A stretch of DNA of 6,287 nt from an uncultured Kiloniellales bacterium. GTDB lineage: Bacteria; Pseudomonadota; Alphaproteobacteria; Kiloniellales; JAKSDN01. Made by a program: the position numbers and the translations under genes. Under the pieces are notes generated by a model. That model made no database searches. It saw nothing but the letters and a program-made list of their open reading frames with translations, and was not told the DNA's origin. Shown piece after piece: positions 1 through 5,859 of the stretch. Location of the stretch: NCBI GenBank assembly GCA_937974415.1, contig CALJXB010000262.1, forward strand, positions 1 to 6,287. Direction: 5' to 3'. How positions within the stretch are numbered: the stretch's first letter is position 1; each line of letters opens with the position of its first letter.

Positions 1-11
1 CCGGCAAGCAA

Positions 12-37
12 AGGGGGCGCCTATGAATGCGCCCCCT
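12..37 (-). terminator. Probable intrinsic terminator after soxA
   Basis: A perfect 9-bp GC-rich stem (AGGGGGCGC at 12-20, GCGCCCCCT at 29-37) closes an 8-base loop and starts 29 bases past the soxA stop. Read on the minus strand, the stem is followed by TTGCTTGCC, a poor T-run, so termination may be inefficient or factor-assisted. The other strand has no T-run after the stem, so the hairpin fits the leftward sox transcript better. Confidence 0.6.
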
Positions 38-66
38 GCCCACAAATCCAACAAGACAAAACGGCG

Positions 67-870
67 TCAGTTTCTCACCGACGGCGTCTCCACCGGCAAG
101 CCGTTCGCCCGATGCGTCAAGAAGAGCTCCAGATTGACGTATTCGTCGGAACCGTTGGCGTAGGGTTTGGCGCGCACCTGCTTGTTGCAGCCGCGGAACC
201 GCCGGTGCAGGGAGCCGACCTTTTGCCACTTGAGACGATATGTCGGAAAGCCGTTCGGCTGCCCCTGGGTCAGGATATTGGCCCGCAACTGGCCGCCGGC
301 AAAATCCACATGGCAGTTCGAACAGGCCATGTCGAGCTGGCCGCGCCGCTGATTGTAGAATTCCTCACCCTTCTCGTAGAACGGCATCAGCTCGTCGCTC
401 AGGACGACATTGACCGGCTCGCCTTGGCTTTGGTTCTTCACGTAGATGGTCATCGCCAAAAGCTCGCGCGACTCCCACTTCCAGGGCTCGGCGCCCATGC
501 GCTCCGTGCGGCACTGGTTGATCCGCTGCTCGACGTTGATCGGCTTGCCGAGCTCGGGCGCAAAGACGGGATAGGAGGTGCCGACCGCTGCCATCGACTG
601 AGACGCGCTTTCGTGGCAGCTCGCGCAGGCCTTGCCTTCGGTCCCGTCGACCGTGTCCCAGAGCTCTTCGCCGTAGTCCACCCAGAGGAAGGCCGGGTTC
701 TCGAACTCGTCGTCCTGGATGGCTCGAGTCTCCGGCTTCGCGAAGGTGTAACCGCTGCGCTTTTCGCCGACCTGGTAGGAGCCCCAATCCATTTCGTCCG
801 CCAGTGCGCTGGTTGCGGCAGACAGGCCGAAGCCGACGGCCGTTACGGTAATCCAGAACTTGCGCCCCAT
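67..870 (-). CDS. soxA: SoxA, diheme subunit of the SoxAX cytochrome (L-cysteine S-thiosulfotransferase)
   Basis: SoxA is the catalytic subunit of periplasmic SoxAX, which couples thiosulfate oxidatively to the SoxY cysteine. The 267-residue product has a Sec signal peptide with likely cleavage after ALA (residue 24). It has two c-type heme sites, CASCH (82-86) and CSNCH (183-187), so this is the diheme form rather than the monoheme form that carries only the C-terminal heme. Cys228 in the motif RGCNKQVRA matches the family's active-site cysteine, which ligates the second heme as a persulfide. Cys120 (RINQC) lies in the N-terminal heme domain and is probably structural. The ATG start has a strong Shine-Dalgarno sequence, GGGAGGA at 877-883, 6 bases upstream. 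It is last in the soxXYZA set, 40 bases after soxZ. Family assignment is secure; cysteine roles are by analogy with characterised SoxA proteins. Confidence 0.96.
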   Translation of the reverse strand: MGRKFWITVTAVGFGLSAATSALADEMDWGSYQVGEKRSGYTFAKPETRAIQDDEFENPAFLWVDYGEELWDTVDGTEGKACASCHESASQSMAAVGTSYPVFAPELGKPINVEQRINQCRTERMGAEPWKWESRELLAMTIYVKNQSQGEPVNVVLSDELMPFYEKGEEFYNQRRGQLDMACSNCHVDFAGGQLRANILTQGQPNGFPTYRLKWQKVGSLHRRFRGCNKQVRAKPYANGSDEYVNLELFLTHRANGLPVETPSVRN

Positions 871-910
871 CGTGAATCCTCCCGATGATCCATTGCGGTG
901 CCGAAGCTTG

Positions 911-1240
911 TCAGTTCACCTTCAACTCGACGTCCTTGACGTAGACCGAACCGTCGTCGTCGACCCACTCGAAGTGGAACGTGCCGCTTTCTACAACGCT
1001 GTAGGAGAACGCCAGATAGGGATTGGCGGCCACCGCCGGTTGCCAGTCGGAGGAGAACACCGGCGTGCCATTGAAGGTGCAGGTGAACTTGTTGATGATT
1101 TGTCGCGGAATCTTCTCGCCGGTCTTCTTGTCCTTGCGCTGACCGGTCTCCATCACGTGGGAGATCAGGGTCTTGATCTCGATGATTTCGCCCTTTGCAG
1201 CGGATTTGGGAACCTTCACGCGGGGTTTGACACTTGCCAC
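911..1240 (-). CDS. soxZ: SoxZ, thiosulfate carrier subunit
   Basis: SoxZ pairs with SoxY to form the periplasmic carrier on which sulfur intermediates stay bound during thiosulfate oxidation. The 109-residue protein is the usual family length and one immunoglobulin-like beta domain: VKVPKSAAKGEIIEIKTLISH near the N-terminus, the FTCTFNG strand (Cys54) and a C-terminal FHFEWVDDDG turn. It has no signal peptide; the family is known to be co-exported with Tat-targeted SoxY. The start is GTG. An ATG 8 bases upstream (1246-1248) is out of frame and overlaps the Shine-Dalgarno sequence AGGAGG (1249-1254), which sits 8 bases from the GTG. The gene lies 20 bases after soxY and 40 before soxA, so it is clearly co-transcribed. 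Confidence 0.96.
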   Translation of the reverse strand: MASVKPRVKVPKSAAKGEIIEIKTLISHVMETGQRKDKKTGEKIPRQIINKFTCTFNGTPVFSSDWQPAVAANPYLAFSYSVVESGTFHFEWVDDDGSVYVKDVELKVN

Positions 1241-1248
1241 CGGTCCAT

Positions 1249-1254
1249 CCTCCT
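1249..1254 (-). promoter_or_regulatory. Ribosome binding site of soxZ
   Basis: AGGAGG on the minus strand, 8 bases before the GTG of soxZ. It decides the start because the nearby ATG at 1246-1248 overlaps it and is in another frame. Confidence 0.8.
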
Positions 1255-1260
1255 TTTCGC

Positions 1261-1746
1261 TCAGCCGCCGCAGCCGCCGATGGTGACCTTCACCTCGGAC
1301 TTCGCCATGTAGAGATCGCCGTTGCTCATCTCGGCCACGGCGATCACGTTTTGGGTCTTGGCCAGTCGGATGCGTGCCGCGAAGCGTGCCGCGCCGTTGG
1401 CCGGCGTGAAGTGATAGGTTGCGACGTTGGGGTTGGGGTTGCCGTCGGCGAAAACATGGACCGATTTGACGTAGTCCGCTTCGCTCATCGGGCTGTCGAC
1501 GCTAATTTCTATGGGAACGGTGTTTCCGTTCTCGGCGATCTGCGGCAACGTGAGCTCGATCCGCCCTTCCGCGGGACTGGCGTCTCCGGTCACCGAATTG
1601 ATCGCCTCGTAGAGCGTCGGGAATTCGGCCCGAAGGCGGCCCGGCAGGAGCGTCATGGTCGCCACGACCGCGCTTCCCTGACCGGCAGCCACGAGAAGCT
1701 GCCGGCGGGACACATCTTCAAGCAGCTTTGAGATTTTCATCGACAT
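1261..1746 (-). CDS. soxY: SoxY, sulfur-carrier protein with C-terminal GGCGG arm
   Basis: SoxY carries the pathway intermediates covalently on a cysteine at the end of a flexible C-terminal arm. The last five residues of the 161-residue product are GGCGG, with Cys159 as the carrier residue. The N-terminus has a twin-arginine motif SRRQLL (Arg14-Arg15) followed by a hydrophobic stretch and a likely cleavage near LRA (38-40), so it should be exported folded by Tat, taking SoxZ with it. The mature part is a SoxY beta-sandwich of normal size. Two starts are possible: the ATG at 1744-1746 with AAGGA 10 bases upstream (1757-1761), or the ATG two codons later (1738-1740) with another AAGGA (1748-1752) 7 bases upstream. 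Both keep the full Tat signal. It lies between soxX (69-base gap) and soxZ (20-base gap). Confidence 0.96.
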   Translation of the reverse strand: MSMKISKLLEDVSRRQLLVAAGQGSAVVATMTLLPGRLRAEFPTLYEAINSVTGDASPAEGRIELTLPQIAENGNTVPIEISVDSPMSEADYVKSVHVFADGNPNPNVATYHFTPANGAARFAARIRLAKTQNVIAVAEMSNGDLYMAKSEVKVTIGGCGG

Positions 1747-1747
1747 G

Positions 1748-1761
1748 TCCTTGCTGTCCTT
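1748..1761 (-). promoter_or_regulatory. Tandem Shine-Dalgarno sequences of soxY
   Basis: Two copies of AAGGA (1757-1761 and 1748-1752) lie within a near-repeat of CAAGGACA. Each is well spaced for one of the two in-frame ATGs of soxY (codons 1 and 3), so the exact start cannot be settled from sequence alone. Confidence 0.5.
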
Positions 1762-1772
1762 GTTCCTGATGC

Positions 1773-1794
1773 GATTTCGCCCAGCTCGAAAATC
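1773..1794 (-). repeat. Small dyad in the soxX-soxY gap
   Basis: In the 69-base gap between soxX and soxY, GATTTCG (1773-1779) can pair with CGAAAATC (1787-1794) if one base bulges, giving a 7-bp stem. No T-run follows on the minus strand, so it is not a terminator. It could be an mRNA processing or stability element, or chance. Confidence 0.25.
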
Positions 1795-1815
1795 CAGGTC
1801 CGGGTGTCGACGGTA

Positions 1816-2328
1816 TCACTGCTCCTTCAGTGTTTGAAGGTAAGCGATGATGTCTTCCACCTCCTGTGCGCTGAGCAGGGTCTTGCCCTGGAAGTCCTTC
1901 AACACGCGATGATAGCCGTCGTTCCTGTAATAGGACGGCATGATGGTATCCGCATTGAGGACCTTGGGGTCGACGAGACGCAAGCGCAGCTCGCCCGCGT
2001 CGTAGCGGCTGGCCACCCCGTTCAGGTCGGGGCCGATTTCACCGTGAAACGACTGCTCGGGAATCGGCAGAATGTGGCAGGCAAGACAGTTACCCTTTTT
2101 GCGATGGATCGCGACCGCTCGACCGTTGTCCGGATCTCCAGCCTGATCGGTCAAGGCCTGGGGAATCGCAGCGCCGTCGACCACCTCGTAGGCGACCACC
2201 ATGTCCGCCTCGGCCGTCTGGGTCTCGGCCGGCGCCGATTGATCCGCCGCATCCAAACTCCCGCACGCGGTCATCAAGCCCGCACTCGTCACCCCAGCCA
2301 GCATAAGCGTGATTAGTTTTCGGGTCAC
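1816..2328 (-). CDS. soxX: SoxX, monoheme subunit of the SoxAX cytochrome; possible lipoprotein
   Basis: SoxX is the electron-accepting monoheme c subunit of SoxAX. The product has the heme site CLACH (residues 81-85 counted from the chosen start) and a likely axial methionine, Met130 in TIMPSYYR, followed by the C-terminal helix VEDIIAYLQTLKEQ typical of class I cytochromes c. I chose the GTG at 2326-2328 (170 residues) because GGGAGGA (2333-2339) sits just upstream. A longer frame from a GTG at 2358 would run through that ribosome site and add ten charged residues ahead of the signal sequence. The signal peptide ends in GLMTAC (17-22), a plausible though imperfect lipobox, followed by an Ala/Gln/Thr/Glu-rich linker of about 30 residues, so the protein may be membrane-anchored through Cys22. 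It is the first gene of soxXYZA. Confidence 0.93.
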   Translation of the reverse strand: MTRKLITLMLAGVTSAGLMTACGSLDAADQSAPAETQTAEADMVVAYEVVDGAAIPQALTDQAGDPDNGRAVAIHRKKGNCLACHILPIPEQSFHGEIGPDLNGVASRYDAGELRLRLVDPKVLNADTIMPSYYRNDGYHRVLKDFQGKTLLSAQEVEDIIAYLQTLKEQ

Positions 2329-2332
2329 TTTG

Positions 2333-2339
2333 TCCTCCC
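2333..2339 (-). promoter_or_regulatory. Ribosome binding site deciding the soxX start
   Basis: GGGAGGA on the minus strand, 4 bases before the GTG at 2326-2328. Its strength and position favour that GTG over the in-frame GTG at 2356-2358, which has no comparable site upstream. Confidence 0.75.
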
Positions 2340-2403
2340 GAAGCCGTTTCCGGTTCACCGATCAGTTGCCCTGCTTTTTCTTTTCGGTCCGAGGCCTTTT
2401 GAC

Positions 2404-2416
2404 AGGCAGGTTGCCT
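2404..2416. repeat. Short hairpin in the soxX leader
   Basis: AGGCA (2404-2408) and TGCCT (2412-2416) form a perfect 5-bp stem with a 3-base loop, about 75 bases upstream of the soxX start. An overlapping alternative pairs GAGGC (2391-2395) with GCCTC (2413-2417); the two exclude each other. There is no T-run, so an attenuator is unproven and chance is possible. Confidence 0.25.
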
Positions 2417-2450
2417 CTCTTGATCTCGGTTCCAGACCCTGTCGAGCTTG

Positions 2451-2466
2451 CAATCATATATGAATG
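2451..2466. promoter_or_regulatory. Candidate operator dyad 1 between the divergent operons
   Basis: CAATCATATATGAATG is an inverted repeat with a perfect 10-base core TCATATATGA (2454-2463), matched at every pair except 2453/2464. It covers the -10 box of the soxX promoter. AT-rich dyads like this are typical targets of ArsR-family sulfur regulators (SoxR, SqrR, BigR), but no regulator gene is in the window, so the binding protein is inference. Confidence 0.5.
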
Positions 2467-2473
2467 ATATAAT
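2465..2473 (+). promoter_or_regulatory. Extended -10 promoter for the fcc-side operon
   Basis: TGATATAAT matches the extended -10 consensus TGnTATAAT exactly. The best -35-like match upstream (TTGCAA at 2448-2453) has only 14 bases of spacing, so recognition probably relies on the TG extension or an activator. The start would be near 2480, about 105 bases before the cytochrome gene. It overlaps the oppositely directed soxX promoter. Confidence 0.5.
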
Positions 2474-2479
2474 CTATCA
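2465..2479. promoter_or_regulatory. Candidate operator dyad 2 between the divergent operons
   Basis: TGATA (2465-2469) and TATCA (2475-2479) form a perfect inverted repeat with a 5-base spacer. It shares two bases with dyad 1 and covers both the rightward -10 and the soxX -35, so a dimeric repressor here could block both promoters. The protein that binds is unknown. Confidence 0.45.
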
Positions 2480-2585
2480 AGACCGAATGTGTTGGTGGCT
2501 TTTGATTTAATGTTCCAGCCGCGTCCAAGTGGCATAAGCTCGCCCGAGGCCCGACGGCGGACAGACAAAAATCAGAAGGACTCGC

Positions 2586-2915
2586 ATGGCGGCATTGAAG
2601 GGATCCGTTCTTCGGCCATTCGCCGTTTTGCTGTTCGTGTGCCAAATAGAAGCACAGGCCGAAGACCTGTACGCCTATGGGGAATACCTTTCCGGGGAAT
2701 GTCTGACTTGTCACCGTCTCGATGAAAGCGCCGGCCAAATTCCGGCGATCTTCGGCTGGCCCGAGGACAAGTTCGTCGAGATCCTTGCCATGTACAAGCA
2801 TGGCGCGCGCGAAAACGCTGCAATGCGCAACGTAGCGGCCTCGCTCGGAGACGAGGAAATGGCCGCCTTGGCGCGATATTTTGCGAGTCAAACGCCAAAG
2901 GAGAGCGCCCAATGA
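2586..2915 (+). CDS. fccA: Monoheme cytochrome c subunit of flavocytochrome c sulfide dehydrogenase (FccA/SoxE-like)
   Basis: A small exported cytochrome c that should take electrons from the flavoprotein encoded just after it during sulfide oxidation. The 109-residue precursor has a Sec signal peptide with likely cleavage after AQA (residue 25). The heme site is CLTCH (39-43), and Met80 in ENAAMRNVAASL is the likely sixth ligand, followed by the C-terminal helix EEMAALARYFASQ. The mature protein is about 84 residues with one heme, like the small monoheme FccA of green sulfur bacteria and unlike the diheme subunit of Allochromatium or the diheme SoxE of Paracoccus. AGAAGGA (2574-2580) lies 5 bases before the ATG. 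The stop overlaps the next start as ATGA, indicating translational coupling and fixed stoichiometry. The role rests mainly on this pairing, since the domain alone is generic. Confidence 0.85.
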   Translation: MAALKGSVLRPFAVLLFVCQIEAQAEDLYAYGEYLSGECLTCHRLDESAGQIPAIFGWPEDKFVEILAMYKHGARENAAMRNVAASLGDEEMAALARYFASQTPKESAQ

Positions 2916-4198
2916 CGAACAGGACTATGACGCGCCGAGACTTCGGCAGCAAGGTCATCACGGTTTCGGCCGCGGCAGCCGCCGCCAGCCTCGCCGCCCC
3001 GGCGGTCTTGGGAGCGGCCAAGGCGCGGGTCGTGGTCATCGGCGGCGGCGCCGGCGGCGGGACGGTCGCCCGCTACGTGGCCAAGGGCTCCGACGACATC
3101 GCGGTAACCTTGATCAACGATTCGCCGACTTACAGTACGTGTTTCTTCTCCAATCTCTACCTCGGCGGCTTCCGTTCCTTCGAATCGATCAGCCACAGCT
3201 ACGATACCCTGGCGGCGGACTACGGCATCGAAGTGGTCATCGACCGCGCCGCGGGACTCGACGGAAACGGCCGCACGGTGACCCTGGCGAACGGCGATAC
3301 CTTGAACTACGACAAGGCGGTCGTGGCCCCGGGGATCGACTTCAAGTTCGACGCGATCGAGGGCTATGGCCCGGACGCCGTCGAAACCATGCCGCACGCC
3401 TGGCAGGCCGGCGCCCAGGCTAAGAACCTGAAGCGCCAGCTGCTGGACATGGAGGACGGCGGCACCTTCGTCATCTGCCCGCCGCCCAACCCCTTCCGCT
3501 GCCCGCCGGGACCCTACGAGCGCATCTCCATGGTCGCCCACTACTTCAAGAGCTACAAGCCGCACTCCAAGATCGTCGTGTTGGACGCCAAGAACAAGTT
3601 CTCCAAGCAGAAGCTGTTCGAAGACGGTTGGGCGCGCCACTTCCCCGACATGATCGAGTGGCTGCCGCTGGACATCACCGGCGGGGTCAAGGCGGTGGAC
3701 GTGGCGAGCAACACGATCATCACGGACGACGAAAAATTCCAAGCCTCGGTGGCCAACGTGGTGCCGCCCCAGAAGGCCGGCCAGATCGCCCAGGACGCCG
3801 GGCTGGCCGACGAGTCCGGCTGGTGCCCCATCGTCCCGGAGACGCTCGCGTCCCTCCAGGTACCCAACGTTCACCTGGTGGGCGACGCCATCATCCCGGG
3901 CGACATGCCCAAGTCCGGCTTCTCGGCGAACAGCCAGGCCAAGGTCTGCGCCCAGGCGATCCTTGCCGAACTCGCGAGCAAGCAAGCCTTCAAGCCGCGC
4001 TTCCGCAACACCTGCTGGAGCCTGATCACCACCGATGACTCGATCAAGGTCGGGGCCAACTATGAGGCGACGGAGGAAAAGATCGCCAAGATCGAGGGCT
4101 TCGTCAGCCAGGCCGACGAGAGCGATGAGGTTCGCGCCCAAACGGCGGCCGAAGCCCGAGCCTGGTATGACGCGATCACCGCCGACATCTTCGGATAA
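2912..4198 (+). CDS. fccB: Flavocytochrome c sulfide dehydrogenase flavoprotein (FccB/SoxF)
   Basis: This periplasmic FAD protein of the sulfide:quinone reductase-like family oxidises sulfide and passes electrons to its cytochrome partner. The 428-residue product has a Tat signal (TRRDFG, Arg8-Arg9) with a hydrophobic Ala-rich stretch and likely cleavage near 35-38. The mature N-terminus is the FAD-binding strand RVVVIGGGAGGG (39-50); the second FAD motif, VGDAIIPGDMPKSGFSAN, is at 323-340. Three cysteines match the family pattern: Cys77 (YSTCFFSN) for covalent FAD, and Cys197 (FRCPPGPYE) with Cys368 (RNTCWS) as the redox-active pair. Their spacing is close to Allochromatium FccB Cys42, Cys161 and Cys337. 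The C-terminal part, from about 360, is the FCSD flavin-binding domain. A Shine-Dalgarno AAAGGAG (2897-2903) lies inside the cytochrome gene. In Paracoccus-type clusters this protein is called SoxF. Confidence 0.93.
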   Translation: MTNRTMTRRDFGSKVITVSAAAAAASLAAPAVLGAAKARVVVIGGGAGGGTVARYVAKGSDDIAVTLINDSPTYSTCFFSNLYLGGFRSFESISHSYDTLAADYGIEVVIDRAAGLDGNGRTVTLANGDTLNYDKAVVAPGIDFKFDAIEGYGPDAVETMPHAWQAGAQAKNLKRQLLDMEDGGTFVICPPPNPFRCPPGPYERISMVAHYFKSYKPHSKIVVLDAKNKFSKQKLFEDGWARHFPDMIEWLPLDITGGVKAVDVASNTIITDDEKFQASVANVVPPQKAGQIAQDAGLADESGWCPIVPETLASLQVPNVHLVGDAIIPGDMPKSGFSANSQAKVCAQAILAELASKQAFKPRFRNTCWSLITTDDSIKVGANYEATEEKIAKIEGFVSQADESDEVRAQTAAEARAWYDAITADIFG

Positions 4199-4246
4199 TC
4201 CGCAAGCGTCTGGGCGGCGGCGCCGAGCGACCGAGGGACCAGGCAG

Positions 4247-5815
4247 GTGACGGCTCAGGACGACGCCGAGCGGCCCGCGTCCCGCATCGCGCTCGCCGCC
4301 GCGCTCTTCGTTGCGTCCGCCGGCGGCCTCATCATCGAAATCACGGCCGGCCGCCTGCTGGCGCCCTATGTCGGCATGACGCTCTACAGTTGGACAACGG
4401 TCATCGCCGTCATCCTGGCCGGGCTTTCGGCCGGGCACTGGATCGGCGGGTTCATGGCCGACCGTTCGATAGGCCGGCAACGGGTGGGCCTCAGCTTCGC
4501 GTTCTTCGGCGCCTCGGTCACGTCTCTCGCCAGCCTGGCCATCCTGAATGCCCTGGCCGAACCGTTGCTCGACAGCGGTGGCCACGTCTTCGTGACCCTG
4601 GGGGTCCTGACCGGCGCGGCGTTCTTTCTGCCGGCCTTCTTCGCCGGCATCGCCGGCCCGGTCCTGACACGGCTGGCGATCGCCGGCGCACACGACCGCG
4701 CCGGACGGATCCTCGGCCAGATGTTCGCCGTCGGCGCTCTCGGGGCCATCGCCGGCACCCTGGCCAGCGGCTTTCTGTTCATCGCCTGGCTCGGTTCGCG
4801 CAACACCATGATCGCGGTCGCCTTGCTTTTTCTGCTGTGCGGCCTTTGCTTTTTGTTTCCCTTGCGCGCAGCCTCGCGCGCCGAGCGGGCGGGCTTGTCG
4901 GGGCTCGCGATCGTCGCGACAGCGGCTACGGTCTGGGGCCTTTCGAGCGGAGCCCTCGCGACCGCCTGCGACCGGGAAAGCCCCTATCATTGTATACGCG
5001 TCGTCGATTTCCGCGCCGAGACCGGCCAGCCGAGCCGCCTGATGGTGCTGGACCATTTGGGCCAGGGCATCAACTTCCGCGACGACAAGGCCTCGCTTTG
5101 GAGCAGTTACGTCGCACTCAGCGATCACCTGGTGGCGGCCCGTTTCGACCCGGAAAGGCCGGTTAAGGCGTTTTTCATCGGCGGCGGCGCCTATACCTTG
5201 CCGCGCTATTGGCTGGCCCGCCGCCCGGCGTTCGAACTGGCCGTCGCGGAGATCGACCCGGCCGTGACGGCGGTCGCCGAGTCCCAATTATGGCTCACTC
5301 CGGACGACCGACTCACGATTCTCCACGACGACGCCCGTGTGGCGCTCGCCGGCAGCCGCGAAGAGCCCTTCGACGTCATCGTCGGGGACGCCTTTCGCGA
5401 TATCGCCATCCCGCCCCACCTGGTGACCCGGGAGTTCGCCCAAGAGGTCGGCGAAAGCCTCACGCCATCGGGTCTCTATCTGCTGACCGTTGTCGACGGC
5501 GCCGGCCGGTCGCCCCTGCTGTTCAGCCTGGTCGCCACCTTGAGCCAAGTCTTTCCGGTCGTCGAAGTTTGGGCGGACGCGGAGCAGCTGTACCAGGGCG
5601 GCCGCATCACTTACGTCATCGCGGCAGGCGCTCAAGCGACGGCGAGCGGCCAGCTCGAGGCCACCGACAGCAGCGAACGGTTCTGGGTGCGCTGGCCGGC
5701 CGAGGACCTCATGGCGCGGGTGAGCTCGTCGCACGCTCCCATCTTGACCGACGATCACGCGCCGGTCGCCCGGCTGCTGGCTCAGCACCTCGGCACGACC
5801 TTGGACGCGCCCTAA
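4247..5815 (+). CDS. Membrane protein with C-terminal spermidine-synthase-like domain (fused MFS/spermidine synthase type)
   Basis: This 522-residue protein has about seven predicted membrane segments (roughly 12-34, 49-70, 81-103, 112-140, 155-181, 185-206, 217-238), then a spermidine-synthase-like Rossmann domain (about 241-460). The N-terminal run EITAGRLLAPYVG...YSWT is typical of proteins annotated as fused MFS/spermidine synthase. In the synthase part IGGGAYTLPR (311-320), EID (335-337), DDA (361-363) and FDVIVGDAF (375-383) mark the nucleotide fold. The GGGDGG aspartate is Ala315, and the second acid of the DSSDP motif is Arg384; only Asp381 remains, so putrescine aminopropylation is unlikely. 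Arg-rich loops after even-numbered segments place the C-domain outside the cytoplasm, where Cys241 and Cys249 could form a disulfide. The start is GTG with GAGGGA (4233-4238) 8 bases upstream. The 48-base gap to fccB holds no terminator. Its substrate is unknown. Confidence 0.85.
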   Translation: MTAQDDAERPASRIALAAALFVASAGGLIIEITAGRLLAPYVGMTLYSWTTVIAVILAGLSAGHWIGGFMADRSIGRQRVGLSFAFFGASVTSLASLAILNALAEPLLDSGGHVFVTLGVLTGAAFFLPAFFAGIAGPVLTRLAIAGAHDRAGRILGQMFAVGALGAIAGTLASGFLFIAWLGSRNTMIAVALLFLLCGLCFLFPLRAASRAERAGLSGLAIVATAATVWGLSSGALATACDRESPYHCIRVVDFRAETGQPSRLMVLDHLGQGINFRDDKASLWSSYVALSDHLVAARFDPERPVKAFFIGGGAYTLPRYWLARRPAFELAVAEIDPAVTAVAESQLWLTPDDRLTILHDDARVALAGSREEPFDVIVGDAFRDIAIPPHLVTREFAQEVGESLTPSGLYLLTVVDGAGRSPLLFSLVATLSQVFPVVEVWADAEQLYQGGRITYVIAAGAQATASGQLEATDSSERFWVRWPAEDLMARVSSSHAPILTDDHAPVARLLAQHLGTTLDAP

Positions 5816-5845
5816 CGGGCCGGCCGCCGGAGACCTCGCCGACAC

Positions 5846-5859
5846 CTGAGTGGACTCAG
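5846..5859. repeat. Perfect dyad abutting a start codon
   Basis: CTGAGTGGACTCAG is a perfect inverted repeat (6-base arms around GG) ending one base before the A of the ATG at 5860. It occupies the place where a Shine-Dalgarno sequence would be expected. As RNA it could form a 5-bp stem with a 4-base loop that affects initiation; as DNA it could be an operator half-pair. Either is inference. Confidence 0.35.

Larger units (their letters stand above)
2453..2480 (-). promoter_or_regulatory. Sigma70-like promoter for soxXYZA
   Basis: On the minus strand, TTGATA (2475-2480, 5 of 6 to TTGACA) and TATGAT (2453-2458, 5 of 6 to TATAAT) are separated by 16 bases. Transcription would start near 2446, leaving a leader of about 120 bases before soxX. 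It sits in the only AT-rich stretch of the intergenic region. Confidence 0.6.

Noticed and set aside
12..37. Insertion-element end or attachment site at the left edge
   Set aside because: It is a single short hairpin with no matching copy elsewhere in the window, no transposase and no target duplication; a terminator explains it better.
112..888. A 258-codon open frame on the plus strand opposite soxA
   Set aside because: soxA is certain from its two heme sites, signal peptide and ribosome site. The opposite frame shows no motif and is a high-GC shadow.
2362..2568. A 68-codon minus-strand frame in the divergent intergenic region, a possible leader peptide of soxX
   Set aside because: It runs across the proposed promoters and dyads, begins upstream of the likely soxX transcription start, and shows no family features.
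2888..5287. A 799-codon open frame on the minus strand opposite fccB and the membrane protein gene
   Set aside because: It is antisense to two genes with clear domains and motifs, has no recognisable domain, and its Arg/Gly/Asp/Ala-rich make-up is what GC-rich third positions produce on the opposite strand.
4247..5815. Polyamine biosynthesis (speE-type spermidine synthase)
   Set aside because: Acidic residues needed for putrescine binding and catalysis are replaced (Ala315, Arg384), the domain is fused to membrane segments, and no speD or other polyamine gene is nearby.
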